Origin: JAFGPL01 sp963781805 | Lineage (GTDB): Bacteria > Bacteroidota > Bacteroidia > Bacteroidales > UBA10428 | NCBI GenBank assembly: GCA_963781805.1 | Contig: CAWAHF010000004.1 | Location: forward strand, 4,960,001 to 5,024,000 | DNA: 64,000 bases | Direction of reading: 5' to 3' | Made by a program: the position numbers and the translations under genes | Notes under the pieces: model-generated | What the model saw: the letters and a program-made list of their open reading frames with translations, nothing else | The model's database searches: none | Told to the model about the DNA's origin: nothing | In this document: positions 16,797-26,122 of the stretch, piece after piece | Layout of the letters: every line of letters begins with the position of its first letter | How positions within the stretch are numbered: position 1 is the stretch's first letter

Positions 16797-17294
16797 ATGA
16801 ATAAAAAACAAAGCCGTAGAAAATTTGTACAAAAGAGTTCCAGGATTGGACTCGCCTGTGCAGCTTTTGCATTTTGTCCACATATTGATTCATTTGGCAA
16901 CATGTTTCAGGATAATGTTACGGATCCAAAAAAACTTAATTACTGTGGATATGTTTGTCCTCCCGATTGTCAGATGTATATCGCTACCCTGGAAAATGAT
17001 AATGAAAAGAAGCTGGAGGCATTTAAATTATGGAGGTTAAAGGAAAAATACGGGATAGAATTTGATGCCGAAAAGATATATTGTTATGGTTGTAAAATCC
17101 AGGACAAACCTGTGGGATTCAATGTTAGTCGTTGTACTGTTCGAACTTGTGCTAGTAGCAAAGGGTATGATTGCTGTATCGAATGTAATGATCTTGTTTC
17201 CTGTGAATTTGAAATTTGGAAAACGTTTCCGGAATTCCATAAACAGGTGATCGAGATGCAGAAGAAATTTATTAGAGCAAAAGAAAATGCATAA
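16797..17294 (+). CDS. Tat-exported, Cys-rich DUF3795 protein
   Basis: This 165-residue protein has a twin-arginine motif (QSRRKFVQKSS, residues 5-15) followed by a hydrophobic stretch, so it is probably exported folded. The mature part is Cys-rich, with CGYVCPPDC near residue 55, CYGC near 91, CTVRTC, and CCIEC, the arrangement of DUF3795 proteins, which likely bind zinc or another metal. The function of the family is not known. The gene stands 96 bases after the acetylesterase gene and may be co-transcribed with it. Confidence 0.75.
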   Translation: MNKKQSRRKFVQKSSRIGLACAAFAFCPHIDSFGNMFQDNVTDPKKLNYCGYVCPPDCQMYIATLENDNEKKLEAFKLWRLKEKYGIEFDAEKIYCYGCKIQDKPVGFNVSRCTVRTCASSKGYDCCIECNDLVSCEFEIWKTFPEFHKQVIEMQKKFIRAKENA

Positions 17295-17377
17295 AATGAT
17301 GTTCTATTGACAAAGTTACTTCTCCCAACGTCTTTTCATATCCTTTCTGCTAATTTGTGAAGCCACACAAGAACATG

Positions 17378-18259
17378 CTACCTGTAAATTTCTCCTTTTG
17401 CTGCAAGCAGGGTATTCTTAAGCAAAGAGACGATTGTCATAGGTCCGACACCTCCTGGAACAGGTGTGATAAAACTTGATTTTACCGAGACTTCTTCAAA
17501 ATCGACGTCACCCTTTAGCCTGAAACCTGATTTTGTTTTATCGGATGGCACACGTGTGGTGCCCACATCAATAACTACAACTCCATCTTTCACCATATTT
17601 CCCTTGACAAATCCGGGAATACCAATTGCAGCTATCAGAATATCAGCCTGCCGCGTAATTTCCTCCATATTTTTGGTACGGCTGTGACACACAGTTACAG
17701 TGGCGTCTCCGGGATAATTTTTCAGGGATAACAATACACTCATGGGGCGTCCGACAATATTACTTCTGCCAATGACCACACAATGTTTTCCTTTGGTTTC
17801 AATGTGGTATCTTTTGATGAGTTCCATAATTCCAAATGGAGTGGCTGATACAAAGGCAGGCATTCCAAGAACAGTCCGGCCTATATTAATGGGATGAAAA
17901 CCGTCCACATCTTTTTGCGGATCAATAGCTTCAATAACTTTTTGTTCTGAGATATGAGCTGGCAATGGTAATTGAACAATGAAACCGTCAATATCATCAT
18001 TATTGTTTAGATCTTTCACCTGATCAAGCAGAAAATCTTCTGTAATTGAATCGTTAAATCTTAGCAACGTAGATTTATATCCGATTTGTTCGCAAGTTTT
18101 AACTTTGCTAGAAACATAAGTTTCACTTGCCCCATCATTCCCTACTAAAACAGCGGCGAGATGAGGCGCCTTTTTATCCTCACTAATAAGGATTTCAACT
18201 TCTCTGGCCAATTCCAGTTTTATTTCCTCCGAGATTTTTTTGCCGTCTATCAGTTGCAT
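17378..18259 (-). CDS. folD: Bifunctional methylenetetrahydrofolate dehydrogenase/cyclohydrolase
   Basis: This 293-residue cytoplasmic enzyme interconverts 5,10-methylene- and 10-formyl-tetrahydrofolate. Visible family features are the catalytic Lys in YVSSKVKTCEQIG (near residue 53), the QLPLP motif, the NAD(P) loop GRSNIVGRPMS and the C-terminal PVPGGVGPMT signature. The length is standard. It is followed upstream by ffh on the same strand but with 300 bases between them. Confidence 0.97.
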   Translation of the reverse strand: MQLIDGKKISEEIKLELAREVEILISEDKKAPHLAAVLVGNDGASETYVSSKVKTCEQIGYKSTLLRFNDSITEDFLLDQVKDLNNNDDIDGFIVQLPLPAHISEQKVIEAIDPQKDVDGFHPINIGRTVLGMPAFVSATPFGIMELIKRYHIETKGKHCVVIGRSNIVGRPMSVLLSLKNYPGDATVTVCHSRTKNMEEITRQADILIAAIGIPGFVKGNMVKDGVVVIDVGTTRVPSDKTKSGFRLKGDVDFEEVSVKSSFITPVPGGVGPMTIVSLLKNTLLAAKGEIYR

Positions 18260-18560
18260 GGTTATTTTGTTTAATAATTTTTATTAATGGTTTTTTAAAA
18301 ATACATTCTTGTCACAAAGTCAATTTCTGTTTATCATAGTCAGAAGTGTTGGAAAGTTATCACCTGCTGGTAAAACTTTGGTCATGTTTTTTCTGAGTTG
18401 TCTGGCCAGTAGTTTTAATTTATTATCAAACAAACAAAAATTAGAATTATCTGCATTCATTTAAATCTCAATTCCACTCCCTTACCCCCGCCAGCGTGGG
18501 ATACTGTTGCCAAAGGGATTTATTTAAGAACTTGTCAATAAAGTTATAAAATTAAAAATT
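18260..18560. other. Intergenic region between folD and ffh
   Basis: No gene is visible. A GC-richer patch (CCCCCGCCAGCGTGGG, about 18485-18500) stands out from the AT-rich surroundings and may be a fragment of a repeat. No clear terminator was found. Confidence 0.5.
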
Positions 18561-19895
18561 TTACTTCCTCATTCCCTGCATGTTCGACATCATCCGCATC
18601 ATATTCTTTCCGCCGGAGAACATCTTCATCATCTTCTTGGTCTCTTCAAATTGTTTCAGAAGCTGGTTTACTTCCTGCACGGTGGTGCCGCTCCCCAATG
18701 CAATACGTTTTCTTCTGGAACCATTAATAATAGACGGTTCTTCACGCTCAGGCGGTGTCATCGAACCTATAATGGCTTCAAGGCCTTTAAAGGCATCATC
18801 GTCAATATCAAGATTTTTCATGGCTTTGCCCATTCCGGGAATCATGCCCGCCAAATCTTTGATATTACCCATCTTCTTTATTTGCTGAATTTGCTTGACG
18901 AAATCGTTGAAATTGAACTGGTTCTTGGCAATTTTTCGCTGCATTTTTCGAGCTTCTTCCACATCGAACTGTTCCTGGGCCTTTTCAACAAGTGACACAA
19001 TATCGCCCATTCCAAGAATACGATCGGCCATACGGGCCGGATGAAAGAGTTCGAGGGCTTCCATTTTCTCTCCGGCACTTACATATTTTATGGGTTTTTC
19101 AACCACCGAGCGAATAGACAGGGCTGCACCACCACGGGTATCTCCATCAAGTTTGGTTAGCACTACACCGTCAAAATTCAGCCGATCGTTAAATTCTTTT
19201 GCTGTATTTACAGCATCCTGGCCAGTCATTGAATCAACCACAAACAATGTTTCCTGTGGCTCAAGTGCTTTTCGTATGCTGGCGATTTCGTTCATCATCA
19301 TCTCATCAATAGCCAGACGTCCCGCTGTATCCACAATGACGAGGTCGTATCCCATACGTTTGGCTTCCTTTACGGCAGCCTTGGCAATTTTTAACGGATC
19401 CATGTTTCCTTCTTCGGCAAATACTGGAACTCCAATTTGTTCTCCCAATACTTTCAACTGCTCAATAGCTGCAGGACGATATACATCTCCGGCAACCAAA
19501 AGTGGATTTTTGCCCCTTTTCTGCTTCAAATGATTCGCCAATTTACCCGAAAAGGTAGTTTTACCGGAACCTTGAAGTCCGGCTATCAATATCACCGAAG
19601 GATTTCCTTTTGTATTGATATCCACATTGGCTCCACCCATAAGCAAAGCCAGTTCGTCGTGGACAATTTTCACCATCATCTGACCGGGTTGCACGGCAAC
19701 CAGTATTTTTTGTCCGAGCGCTTTTTGTTTTACGTTATCACAAAAAGTCTTGGCAACCTTAAAGTTAACGTCGGCATCAAGTAGTGCGCGACGAACTTCT
19801 TTCAGGGTTTCAGCAATATTTATTTCGGTAATCCTACCCTGGCCTTTTAAAATTTTGAAGGAACGCTCCAGTTTTTCACTTAAATTCTCAAACAT
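18561..19895 (-). CDS. ffh: Signal recognition particle protein Ffh
   Basis: This 444-residue GTPase of the signal recognition particle targets nascent membrane and secretory proteins. It has the N domain (residues 1-95), the G domain with P-loop GLQGSGKTTFSGKLA near residue 105, DTAGRL, TKLDGDTRGG, and the C-terminal M domain that ends in a Met-rich run (KMFSGGKNMMRMMSNMQG). A TAnnTTTG promoter element lies 47 bases upstream of the start. Confidence 0.98.
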   Translation of the reverse strand: MFENLSEKLERSFKILKGQGRITEINIAETLKEVRRALLDADVNFKVAKTFCDNVKQKALGQKILVAVQPGQMMVKIVHDELALLMGGANVDINTKGNPSVILIAGLQGSGKTTFSGKLANHLKQKRGKNPLLVAGDVYRPAAIEQLKVLGEQIGVPVFAEEGNMDPLKIAKAAVKEAKRMGYDLVIVDTAGRLAIDEMMMNEIASIRKALEPQETLFVVDSMTGQDAVNTAKEFNDRLNFDGVVLTKLDGDTRGGAALSIRSVVEKPIKYVSAGEKMEALELFHPARMADRILGMGDIVSLVEKAQEQFDVEEARKMQRKIAKNQFNFNDFVKQIQQIKKMGNIKDLAGMIPGMGKAMKNLDIDDDAFKGLEAIIGSMTPPEREEPSIINGSRRKRIALGSGTTVQEVNQLLKQFEETKKMMKMFSGGKNMMRMMSNMQGMRK

Positions 19896-20358
19896 TGAAC
19901 TGCTTTTAAATACAAAAATTGAATAGTCTTAATTCGAACTGCAAAATTAATAGTTCTCTTTTATTTCTAACAGATAAAATCGAATCAAAAGCAAAGTTTT
20001 TTGTTTTATCTGCTTTCTGTTTTATTATGAGTTGAATTTATACACTGTGGAACTATCTCCACATGTTTGCTTTATTCAGGATAAATCTATTTTGAATACT
20101 GTCTGAAATTGAATGTGTTAGGTTACGTAAAAAAAAATAAATCATGGCACGGTTTTCATGTGTGGATTCTGATAACGATTTGTGTAATTTTTTTTTATGA
20201 ATCATCACAATATTTTAAAGATACGGCTGAATGTACCGAATTACAATGCATTAAAAAAAATTATGCGTGCACATTATGTACAAACTTAAAATTTAAAAAT
20301 AGTCGAATTATTACATAGTTTAATTAAAAAACGATTTAAAAATAAGGAGGATAGTAAA
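19896..20358. other. Divergent intergenic region between ffh and a lipoprotein gene
   Basis: Holds the ffh promoter element and the upstream region of the 20359 gene. A 69-codon frame at 20109-20318 starts at TTG and lacks support; no other gene is visible. Confidence 0.5.
19942..19949 (-). promoter_or_regulatory. TAnnTTTG -7 element for ffh
   Basis: The minus strand reads TAATTTTG, matching the Bacteroidota -7 consensus, 47 bases upstream of the ffh ATG. No matching -33 TTTG is present at the usual 19-nt spacing. Confidence 0.4.
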
Positions 20359-20820
20359 ATGAAAAACAGGAAAATGCTAAAACGTGTTTTTTATCTGGTG
20401 TTGATAGCTATTGGAGTTTTTTTTGTCCAAAGTTGTGTGGTTTATCAGGGATATTCCTTACCGCCGGTGACTGTGAATGATATTGTGCAAATGACGAAAG
20501 ATAGTGTACCTGCAGCTCAAATCATTCAGAAAATGAAAGAATCAAATACAGTTTATAAGCTTTCTGCTGAACAACTTACTCAGCTTTCCAAAGAAGGAGT
20601 CGCACCCGACGTACTGAATTATATGGAAAATACACATCTTGAGGCTGTAAGACAAAATCAGCAACTGGAAGACTCACATTACTGGTGGCCCGGATGGGAT
20701 GGATACTTGTACGGAGGACCGGCATTCGGATGGCCGAACTTATACTGGCAGTATAATTGGGGCGCAGGAGTTCATGTACCCTTAGGTTATGAGCACCACG
20801 AAAACCATCATCGTCGTTGA
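20359..20820 (+). CDS. Small lipoprotein of unknown function
   Basis: This 153-residue protein has a signal sequence and lipobox (FFVQSC, Cys26), so it is probably an outer- or inner-membrane lipoprotein. The middle (VNDIVQMTKDSVPAAQIIQKM, then YKLSAEQLTQLSKEGVAPDVLNYM) is a helical module seen in other exported Bacteroidota proteins; the C-terminal third is rich in Trp, Tyr, Gly and ends in His. I do not recognise a function. It is preceded by a perfect Shine-Dalgarno sequence AAGGAGG (20344-20350), 8 bases from the ATG, which is unusual for this phylum. Confidence 0.8.
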   Translation: MKNRKMLKRVFYLVLIAIGVFFVQSCVVYQGYSLPPVTVNDIVQMTKDSVPAAQIIQKMKESNTVYKLSAEQLTQLSKEGVAPDVLNYMENTHLEAVRQNQQLEDSHYWWPGWDGYLYGGPAFGWPNLYWQYNWGAGVHVPLGYEHHENHHRR

Positions 20821-20923
20821 TACAAAAGAGGAAAGAATTGCTGTATGACAGGACTTAAATGGTAGTCCGGTCAGGGAACGTATATTTGTATACAGGGAAG
20901 AATTATGTTTTGTACCGGTTTGA

Positions 20924-22729
20924 TCACATTCTTTCAGGAACTTCTATTCCCAGGAGTGACAGGCCTTTATTAATGATTTTTCCGATAGTGGCAGACAATT
21001 CCAGCCTGAAATCCCTGTATGCGATATTTTCTTCCCGCAATATCGGATTATCATGATAATACTGGTTGTATTCTTTGGCCAAATCATAGGTATAGTTAGC
21101 AATAAGAGCAGGACTAAATTGTGACCCGGCATCTTTAACTACCTGCGGAAAATCATAGATCAGCTTTAGCAAAATCTTTTCTTTATCGTTTGGATGTATG
21201 ACCTGAGAGGGATATTTTTTTAAATGTATATTCATTTCTTCAGCTTTTCTGAATACCGATCTGATTCTGGCATAGGTATACTGAATAAATGGTCCGGTAT
21301 TCCCGTTAAAATCAATTGATTCCTTGGGATCGAAGGTCATGTTTTTAACCGGGTCGACTTTCAGAATAAAATACTTGAGGGCACCAAGCCCGATAATTCT
21401 AAATATTTCCTGTTTCTCTTCCTCTGAAAGACCCTCGAGTTTTCCAAGCTCTTTTGACATTTCGCGGGCTGTAACTATCATTTCATCCATTAAATCATCC
21501 GCATCCACTACTGTACCTTCTCTCGATTTCATTTTGCCTTCGGGCAGTTCAACCATTCCATAGGACATATGATACAAATCTTTCGCCCATGCAAATCCAA
21601 GTTTATCGAGGATGATGGCAAGCACTTTAAAATGGTGGTTTTGCTCGTTTCCCACCACATAAATCATCTTATTCGGTGAATAGTCATTTTGCCGTAATTG
21701 CGCTGTACCAATGTCCTGGGTCATGTAAACCGAGGTTCCGTCTGATCGAAGCAAAATTTTCCTGTCGAGACTTTCTATGGAAAGATCGGCCCAAACAGAA
21801 TTGTCAGAATCCTGTACCAGAATTTTCCTTTTTACTCCCTCCAGCACGGTATCCCGGCCTACCAGATACGTATCCGATTCATAATAAATCTTATCAAAAT
21901 CAACCCCAAGTCTTTTATATGTAATTTCAAATCCATCATAAACCCATTGGTTCATCCTTTGCCATAACTTATAAACTTCAGGATCCCCGGCTTCCCATTT
22001 TCTTAGCAATTCCTGGGCTTCTTTTATAATGGGGGCATTTTTACCTGCTTCCTCCTCAGTCTGGCCTCCGGCAATAAGCTCCTTAATCTGTCTTTTATAA
22101 TCGGTATCAAACATTACATAATAATCTCCCACCAGATGATCGCCCTTTTTCCGGGATTCTATTTTTGTATTTTCCGGTGTTTCATCATTGCCCCATTTCT
22201 GCCATGCCAGCATCGACTTACATATATGTATGCCACGATCATTCACAATATTGGTTTTGATAACCCTTTTGCCGGTTGCTTTTAAAATTTCTGAAAGTGA
22301 ATAACCCAGCAGATTGTTACGAATATGTCCCAGATGTAACGGTTTGTTTGTATTTGGAGATGAATATTCTACCATAAATATTTCAGAGTGTTCCGAAGGT
22401 AAATTCAATCCGAAATTTTCATTAAGTGCAGCTTCGTGCAAGTATTCAATATAAAAGCGATCGGATATTACAAGATTTAAAAATCCTTTAATTACATTGA
22501 AGCCGATTACTTCATTAAGGTTTTTTTGAAGATAATTTCCAAGAGCTTCCCCCGTTTCTTCGGGTTTTTTTCGTGAAAATTTCAGCAATGGAAATACTAC
22601 CAGGGTAACATCTCCTTCAAATTCTTTTTTGGTTTTTTGTAATTGAATCATATCTGACTGAACCTTTGCACCGAATATTGATTCAATCCCTTCAATGGAT
22701 TTATCTGTAATTAGTTGGCCTATATTCAT
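20924..22729 (-). CDS. argS: Arginyl-tRNA synthetase
   Basis: This class I synthetase of about 601 residues charges tRNA-Arg. It has the N-terminal additional domain, the HIGH-type motif as HLGH in NTNKPLHLGHIRNN, the KMSKS equivalent KMKSREGT, and the C-terminal anticodon-binding domain ending IEVPERM. The ATG at 22729 (MNIGQLITDKS) is preferred; a TTG three codons upstream is also in frame. Confidence 0.97.
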   Translation of the reverse strand: MNIGQLITDKSIEGIESIFGAKVQSDMIQLQKTKKEFEGDVTLVVFPLLKFSRKKPEETGEALGNYLQKNLNEVIGFNVIKGFLNLVISDRFYIEYLHEAALNENFGLNLPSEHSEIFMVEYSSPNTNKPLHLGHIRNNLLGYSLSEILKATGKRVIKTNIVNDRGIHICKSMLAWQKWGNDETPENTKIESRKKGDHLVGDYYVMFDTDYKRQIKELIAGGQTEEEAGKNAPIIKEAQELLRKWEAGDPEVYKLWQRMNQWVYDGFEITYKRLGVDFDKIYYESDTYLVGRDTVLEGVKRKILVQDSDNSVWADLSIESLDRKILLRSDGTSVYMTQDIGTAQLRQNDYSPNKMIYVVGNEQNHHFKVLAIILDKLGFAWAKDLYHMSYGMVELPEGKMKSREGTVVDADDLMDEMIVTAREMSKELGKLEGLSEEEKQEIFRIIGLGALKYFILKVDPVKNMTFDPKESIDFNGNTGPFIQYTYARIRSVFRKAEEMNIHLKKYPSQVIHPNDKEKILLKLIYDFPQVVKDAGSQFSPALIANYTYDLAKEYNQYYHDNPILREENIAYRDFRLELSATIGKIINKGLSLLGIEVPERM

Positions 22730-22760
22730 TTTCAACAAAGTACTTTTTTTTAGTTGGGCA

Positions 22761-22768
22761 CAAAGATA
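22761..22768 (-). promoter_or_regulatory. TAnnTTTG -7 element for argS
   Basis: The minus strand reads TATCTTTG, an exact match to the Bacteroidota -7 consensus, about 30 bases upstream of the argS start codon. Confidence 0.5.
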
Positions 22769-22872
22769 ACATTTGATTCACAGAAAAAAGATTAAAATTC
22801 AAAATTGTGGCAGGTAAATCTATTGTTCATGTGATGATCGTTTCAAATTTTTTAGATTGAAACTCTGATTTA

Positions 22873-23784
22873 TTATCGGGAGGAATGATTCTGATTAATC
22901 TCGCACAGATAGCCGAGTTTATAGAAATCAAAAATCATCAGGTTTGGATTCGGGCCGAGGAGATTTTTTTCCATCCTTTTACCCAACACACCATACAGAA
23001 AATATACAAATCTGTCGAGTCGGAAACTTCTGAAAAACTTGTAATAAGCCAGTAGTTTTATCGTTTTGACCAGTAGATTTTCATAACCATTCTGACTTAA
23101 AATACTGTTGAGATTACGGATGCTTTCTTTTGTCTTTTCAAGAAAAGTGGTATTGGTTTCGAGACCAATATGTACTAATGGATTATCTATATGAACAATG
23201 GAAATATTGTTCTTGGTGAGCTCATATCCAAATAAGGTATCTTCATGACCGTAACCTTCAATTTCTTCACTAAATCTTATCTGATTAAAGAGCTTTTTGG
23301 AAATCACGAAATTATTGGTCATGAATGACTTATTTGGAGTCTTGTTCCGTACTTCAGCAGAAAACTCCTCCCTGCTTTTGCCCTGTTTCCATCTCAGTAA
23401 TAAATCACATGAAGCTGGTTTGGCTGATTCGTATATTCGCCCACCGCAAATTACATTATCTCCAATGCATAGGTTTAAGTAATTTTTCAGATAATGAGGA
23501 GTCGGAATCTTTGAATCACAATCCATATACAGAAGATAAGGATACGATGCAAGATCAGCCAGTTTGTTTCTTATTTTTGAACGGCCGAGGTTATCATCTT
23601 CTTCTATATATCTCACATTTTTCAGTTCAGACAATTTGCTGTTTATCTCTTTGAAAGAGTCTATAGAGGCATCGTCCAGCAAAATGATTTCAAATTCAAT
23701 ACCGGCAGCTTTTGCCTGACGGTATAATTCGTTAACGAGCCCGGAAATATTGAAATTAAAAATCGGTATTAAAATCGAAATCAT
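22873..23784 (-). CDS. Family 2 glycosyltransferase
   Basis: This GT-A fold glycosyltransferase of about 303 residues transfers a sugar from a nucleotide-sugar donor. The start (MISILIPIFNF) is chosen because it opens directly on the donor-binding strand; an ATG 10 codons upstream is also in frame. The metal-binding DxD is seen as MDCDSK, preceded by LLDDAS; a GHEDTLFGYEL segment provides the ED acceptor motif. No membrane segments are obvious, so it is probably cytoplasmic. The acceptor is unknown, possibly cell-envelope glycan. Confidence 0.88.
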   Translation of the reverse strand: MISILIPIFNFNISGLVNELYRQAKAAGIEFEIILLDDASIDSFKEINSKLSELKNVRYIEEDDNLGRSKIRNKLADLASYPYLLYMDCDSKIPTPHYLKNYLNLCIGDNVICGGRIYESAKPASCDLLLRWKQGKSREEFSAEVRNKTPNKSFMTNNFVISKKLFNQIRFSEEIEGYGHEDTLFGYELTKNNISIVHIDNPLVHIGLETNTTFLEKTKESIRNLNSILSQNGYENLLVKTIKLLAYYKFFRSFRLDRFVYFLYGVLGKRMEKNLLGPNPNLMIFDFYKLGYLCEINQNHSSR

Positions 23785-23965
23785 AAATCGTGAGAAAGTT
23801 AGGGTTTTTTGCAAAACTGAAAATACAATTCCGCAATATCTCGTTTAACGTAAAATTTTATAAGTTATTACATTAACTGCTGTTTTTTTTCAGGAAACTT
23901 TAAACAATTTTTTTATATAGTTAATTATCAATTGAATAAACTTATGATATTTATATAGTAGTAGC

Positions 23966-23973
23966 TATATTTG
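23966..23973 (+). promoter_or_regulatory. TAnnTTTG -7 element for the FGE-like gene
   Basis: TATATTTG lies 51 bases upstream of the ATG at 24025. No good -33 match is present. Confidence 0.35.
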
Positions 23974-24024
23974 TTTTTTCAATCTAAAGATAATAATTTG
24001 AAATTTTAAAATATACTATTGGTT

Positions 24025-24774
24025 ATGTATTTAAAAATTTTAACGATCTCACTTTTATGTTCAACTTCTGTTTTAGCCCAGATAGATAAACCCGGAGACA
24101 TGGTTTTAATCCCGGGAGGTACGTCTATGATGGGAAAAAATTCAAACCCTGGCGCAGATTTCAGTCCTTCGCATGCGGTGGAAGTTGATTCTTTTCTGAT
24201 GGATAAACATGAGGTAACCAACGCTGAATATAGGGCATTTTGTGATGCTACGGGTTATAAATTTCCGGAATTCTGGAATATGGATATTTTCAGATGCGGT
24301 GAAAAATATCCCGGTTATCCGGTGGTTGGAATTAACTGGTTCGATGCCCAAAAATATGCTGAATGGGCAGGCAAAAGGCTTCCTACCGAAGCTGAGTGGG
24401 AATATGCAGCCCGTGGAGGTCTGGTGGGCAAGGACTATCCAACCGGTGATACCCTGGGCAGAACAGAAGACAGAAAACCGTCTGAAATCTGGGTGAACAG
24501 GATAGTGCAATCTGCAATGTTTCCACCTAATGCATTCGGTTTATACGATATGGATGGCAATGTTTGGGAATGGACGGGTGATAAATATAATGAACAGTAT
24601 TATAGTATAAGTCCGCCTAAAAATCCCATCGGACATGCCACTGGGTCTAACCGGGTGATACGGGGTGGAAGTTGGCACTCAGGAGGCATGTGCAAAAGAG
24701 TTTATTTCAGAAAGGGATTGCCCCCCAACTGGGTCGATTTTGCAGTAGGATTCAGGTGTGCTAAAAGTCTGTAA
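24025..24774 (+). CDS. Secreted SUMF1/formylglycine-generating-enzyme-like protein
   Basis: This 249-residue protein has a signal peptide ending near VLAQ and an FGE-sulfatase (SUMF1, EgtB/PvdO) fold. The hallmarks are MVLIPGGTSMMG, VTNAEYRAFCDATG, GKRLPTEAEWEYAARGG, YDMDGNVWEWTGD and RGGSW...GFRCA. True sulfatase-modifying enzymes carry a Cys pair in the RGGSYLC....C region; here only one Cys (GGMCKR) is found, so sulfatase activation is doubtful. No sulfatase is encoded nearby. The ATG at 24025 is preferred to a TTG two codons upstream. Confidence 0.85.
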   Translation: MYLKILTISLLCSTSVLAQIDKPGDMVLIPGGTSMMGKNSNPGADFSPSHAVEVDSFLMDKHEVTNAEYRAFCDATGYKFPEFWNMDIFRCGEKYPGYPVVGINWFDAQKYAEWAGKRLPTEAEWEYAARGGLVGKDYPTGDTLGRTEDRKPSEIWVNRIVQSAMFPPNAFGLYDMDGNVWEWTGDKYNEQYYSISPPKNPIGHATGSNRVIRGGSWHSGGMCKRVYFRKGLPPNWVDFAVGFRCAKSL

Positions 24775-25085
24775 ATCTATATTGAAAAGAATTAAATACC
24801 CCAGGTTAAAACCAGTGGCGATCGGAAAATCAGAAAACTAAAATTACAGCGGATTTATGTTTTCATATTTCTCAAATCCTTCCTCAGTTGTACTTTGTTA
24901 ATCTTTAACCAATTTTATTTCATGATATTAAAATTGTAAATTCACTTTTAATGCTATTCTTTATAATTTTTTAGCGATGCATCGTGTTCGATTAGATGAC
25001 ATTATTGCAGAATGGACATTAAACCGGTGTTGCGGCGCTGAAATTTATTTATTAACTTTAATAAAACACAATTTTATTTATCACA
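24775..25085. other. Intergenic region before the Crp/Fnr gene
   Basis: AT-rich with no gene, no convincing promoter match, and no repeat that I can identify. Confidence 0.5.
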
Positions 25086-25772
25086 ATGGATGTCACTAAT
25101 CAATGTTCTTCCTGTATCGTTCGTTCAGAAGCTACAAGAAAGTTAAAATCAGATGAGTTAGAATTTTATTGTTGCTCAAAACATGAGATTTCAGTTAATC
25201 AGGGTGAAATCATTATTAAACAGACTGCCCCGGTTACTCATATGACCTATCTAAAAAAAGGTATAGTGAAAATAATGAGTACGGGTAATAACAATAATAA
25301 AACCCTGTTCAACTTAATTAAGGGACCTTCTTTTTTGGGTTTATCCTATTTTTTTATAAACTCAAATCATATTTTTTCTGCTTATGCCGGATCATCCTGT
25401 GAAATTTGTTTTATCGAAAAAAGCGCTTTTGTTCAGTTGGTGCAAAATAACGGGGAGTTCGCCAAATCGGTTTTTAAAATGGAATATATCAATGAAGTTG
25501 AGAATTATCTGTGGACTATAAAAATGCTTCACAAATCGACTTCCGGCAGAATTGCCGATTTTCTGCTGTATATTTCAACGCGGTTTTTCGACAATCAGGC
25601 CTTTGAACTTCCTTTAAATAAAAATGAAATTGCCGAGTTGTTGGGCGTATCTGCAAAAAGTTTTAGCAGGATTTTTAATGAATTTGTGACTGATGGATTA
25701 CTTTGCATAAAGAACAATCATGTCGAACTTACCAATCTTATTCTTCTAAGGAAATTAAGTGATATGAACTGA
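25086..25772 (+). CDS. Crp/Fnr family transcriptional regulator
   Basis: This 228-residue regulator has a cyclic-nucleotide-binding-like beta-roll (about residues 30-140), a dimerisation helix and a C-terminal winged helix-turn-helix (NEIAELLGVSAKSFSRIFNEF, about 185-205). Cysteines occur at 7 and 10 (CSSC), 29-30 and 105 and 108 (CEIC). The N-terminal CxxC is common in Bacteroidota Crp/Fnr proteins; whether it holds an Fe-S cluster as in Fnr is unknown. The gene is monocistronic. Confidence 0.9.
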   Translation: MDVTNQCSSCIVRSEATRKLKSDELEFYCCSKHEISVNQGEIIIKQTAPVTHMTYLKKGIVKIMSTGNNNNKTLFNLIKGPSFLGLSYFFINSNHIFSAYAGSSCEICFIEKSAFVQLVQNNGEFAKSVFKMEYINEVENYLWTIKMLHKSTSGRIADFLLYISTRFFDNQAFELPLNKNEIAELLGVSAKSFSRIFNEFVTDGLLCIKNNHVELTNLILLRKLSDMN

Positions 25773-26122
25773 GTAATTAAATTATTACCGATTTATTTTT
25801 CTTTCATCTTTTGTATTGGTATAAGAAATAAGTCTTAAGAAATGCAAGCAACGGGCAATTTATATAAAGATAGTGTTCAAATAGTATAAGAATTTGTAAT
25901 TTTTCTTGACTGCTTTTGATTTTTCATATTTCCATCGTCTGCATTTAACAGAAGTCCTGATTTATGACAAACACCCATATTTTTTTAATTAGTTTTTTCC
26001 TAGTTTTATAGTTTTCAGTGGGGACGTGGTCTGGATGGAACCGTCATCTAGCAAATACAAGCATTATTGTCTAAATGCCATGAATTTTGTTAAAACCTAA
26101 ATATTAATCTAAAATCATATCT
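25773..26122. other. Intergenic region before the oligoendopeptidase gene
   Basis: No gene is visible. A GC-richer patch at about 26020-26050 (GGGGACGTGGTCTGGATGG) contrasts with the AT-rich surroundings, but I cannot match it to a known riboswitch or repeat. Confidence 0.5.

Noticed and set aside
20109..20318. 69-codon reading frame with a hydrophobic stretch upstream of the lipoprotein gene
   Set aside because: It begins with TTG, has no ribosome binding site, and its C-terminal half is low-complexity; likely part of the promoter region.
26020..26050. GC-rich patch before pepF as a riboswitch
   Set aside because: No match to any riboswitch core that I know and no stable paired structure could be drawn by eye.
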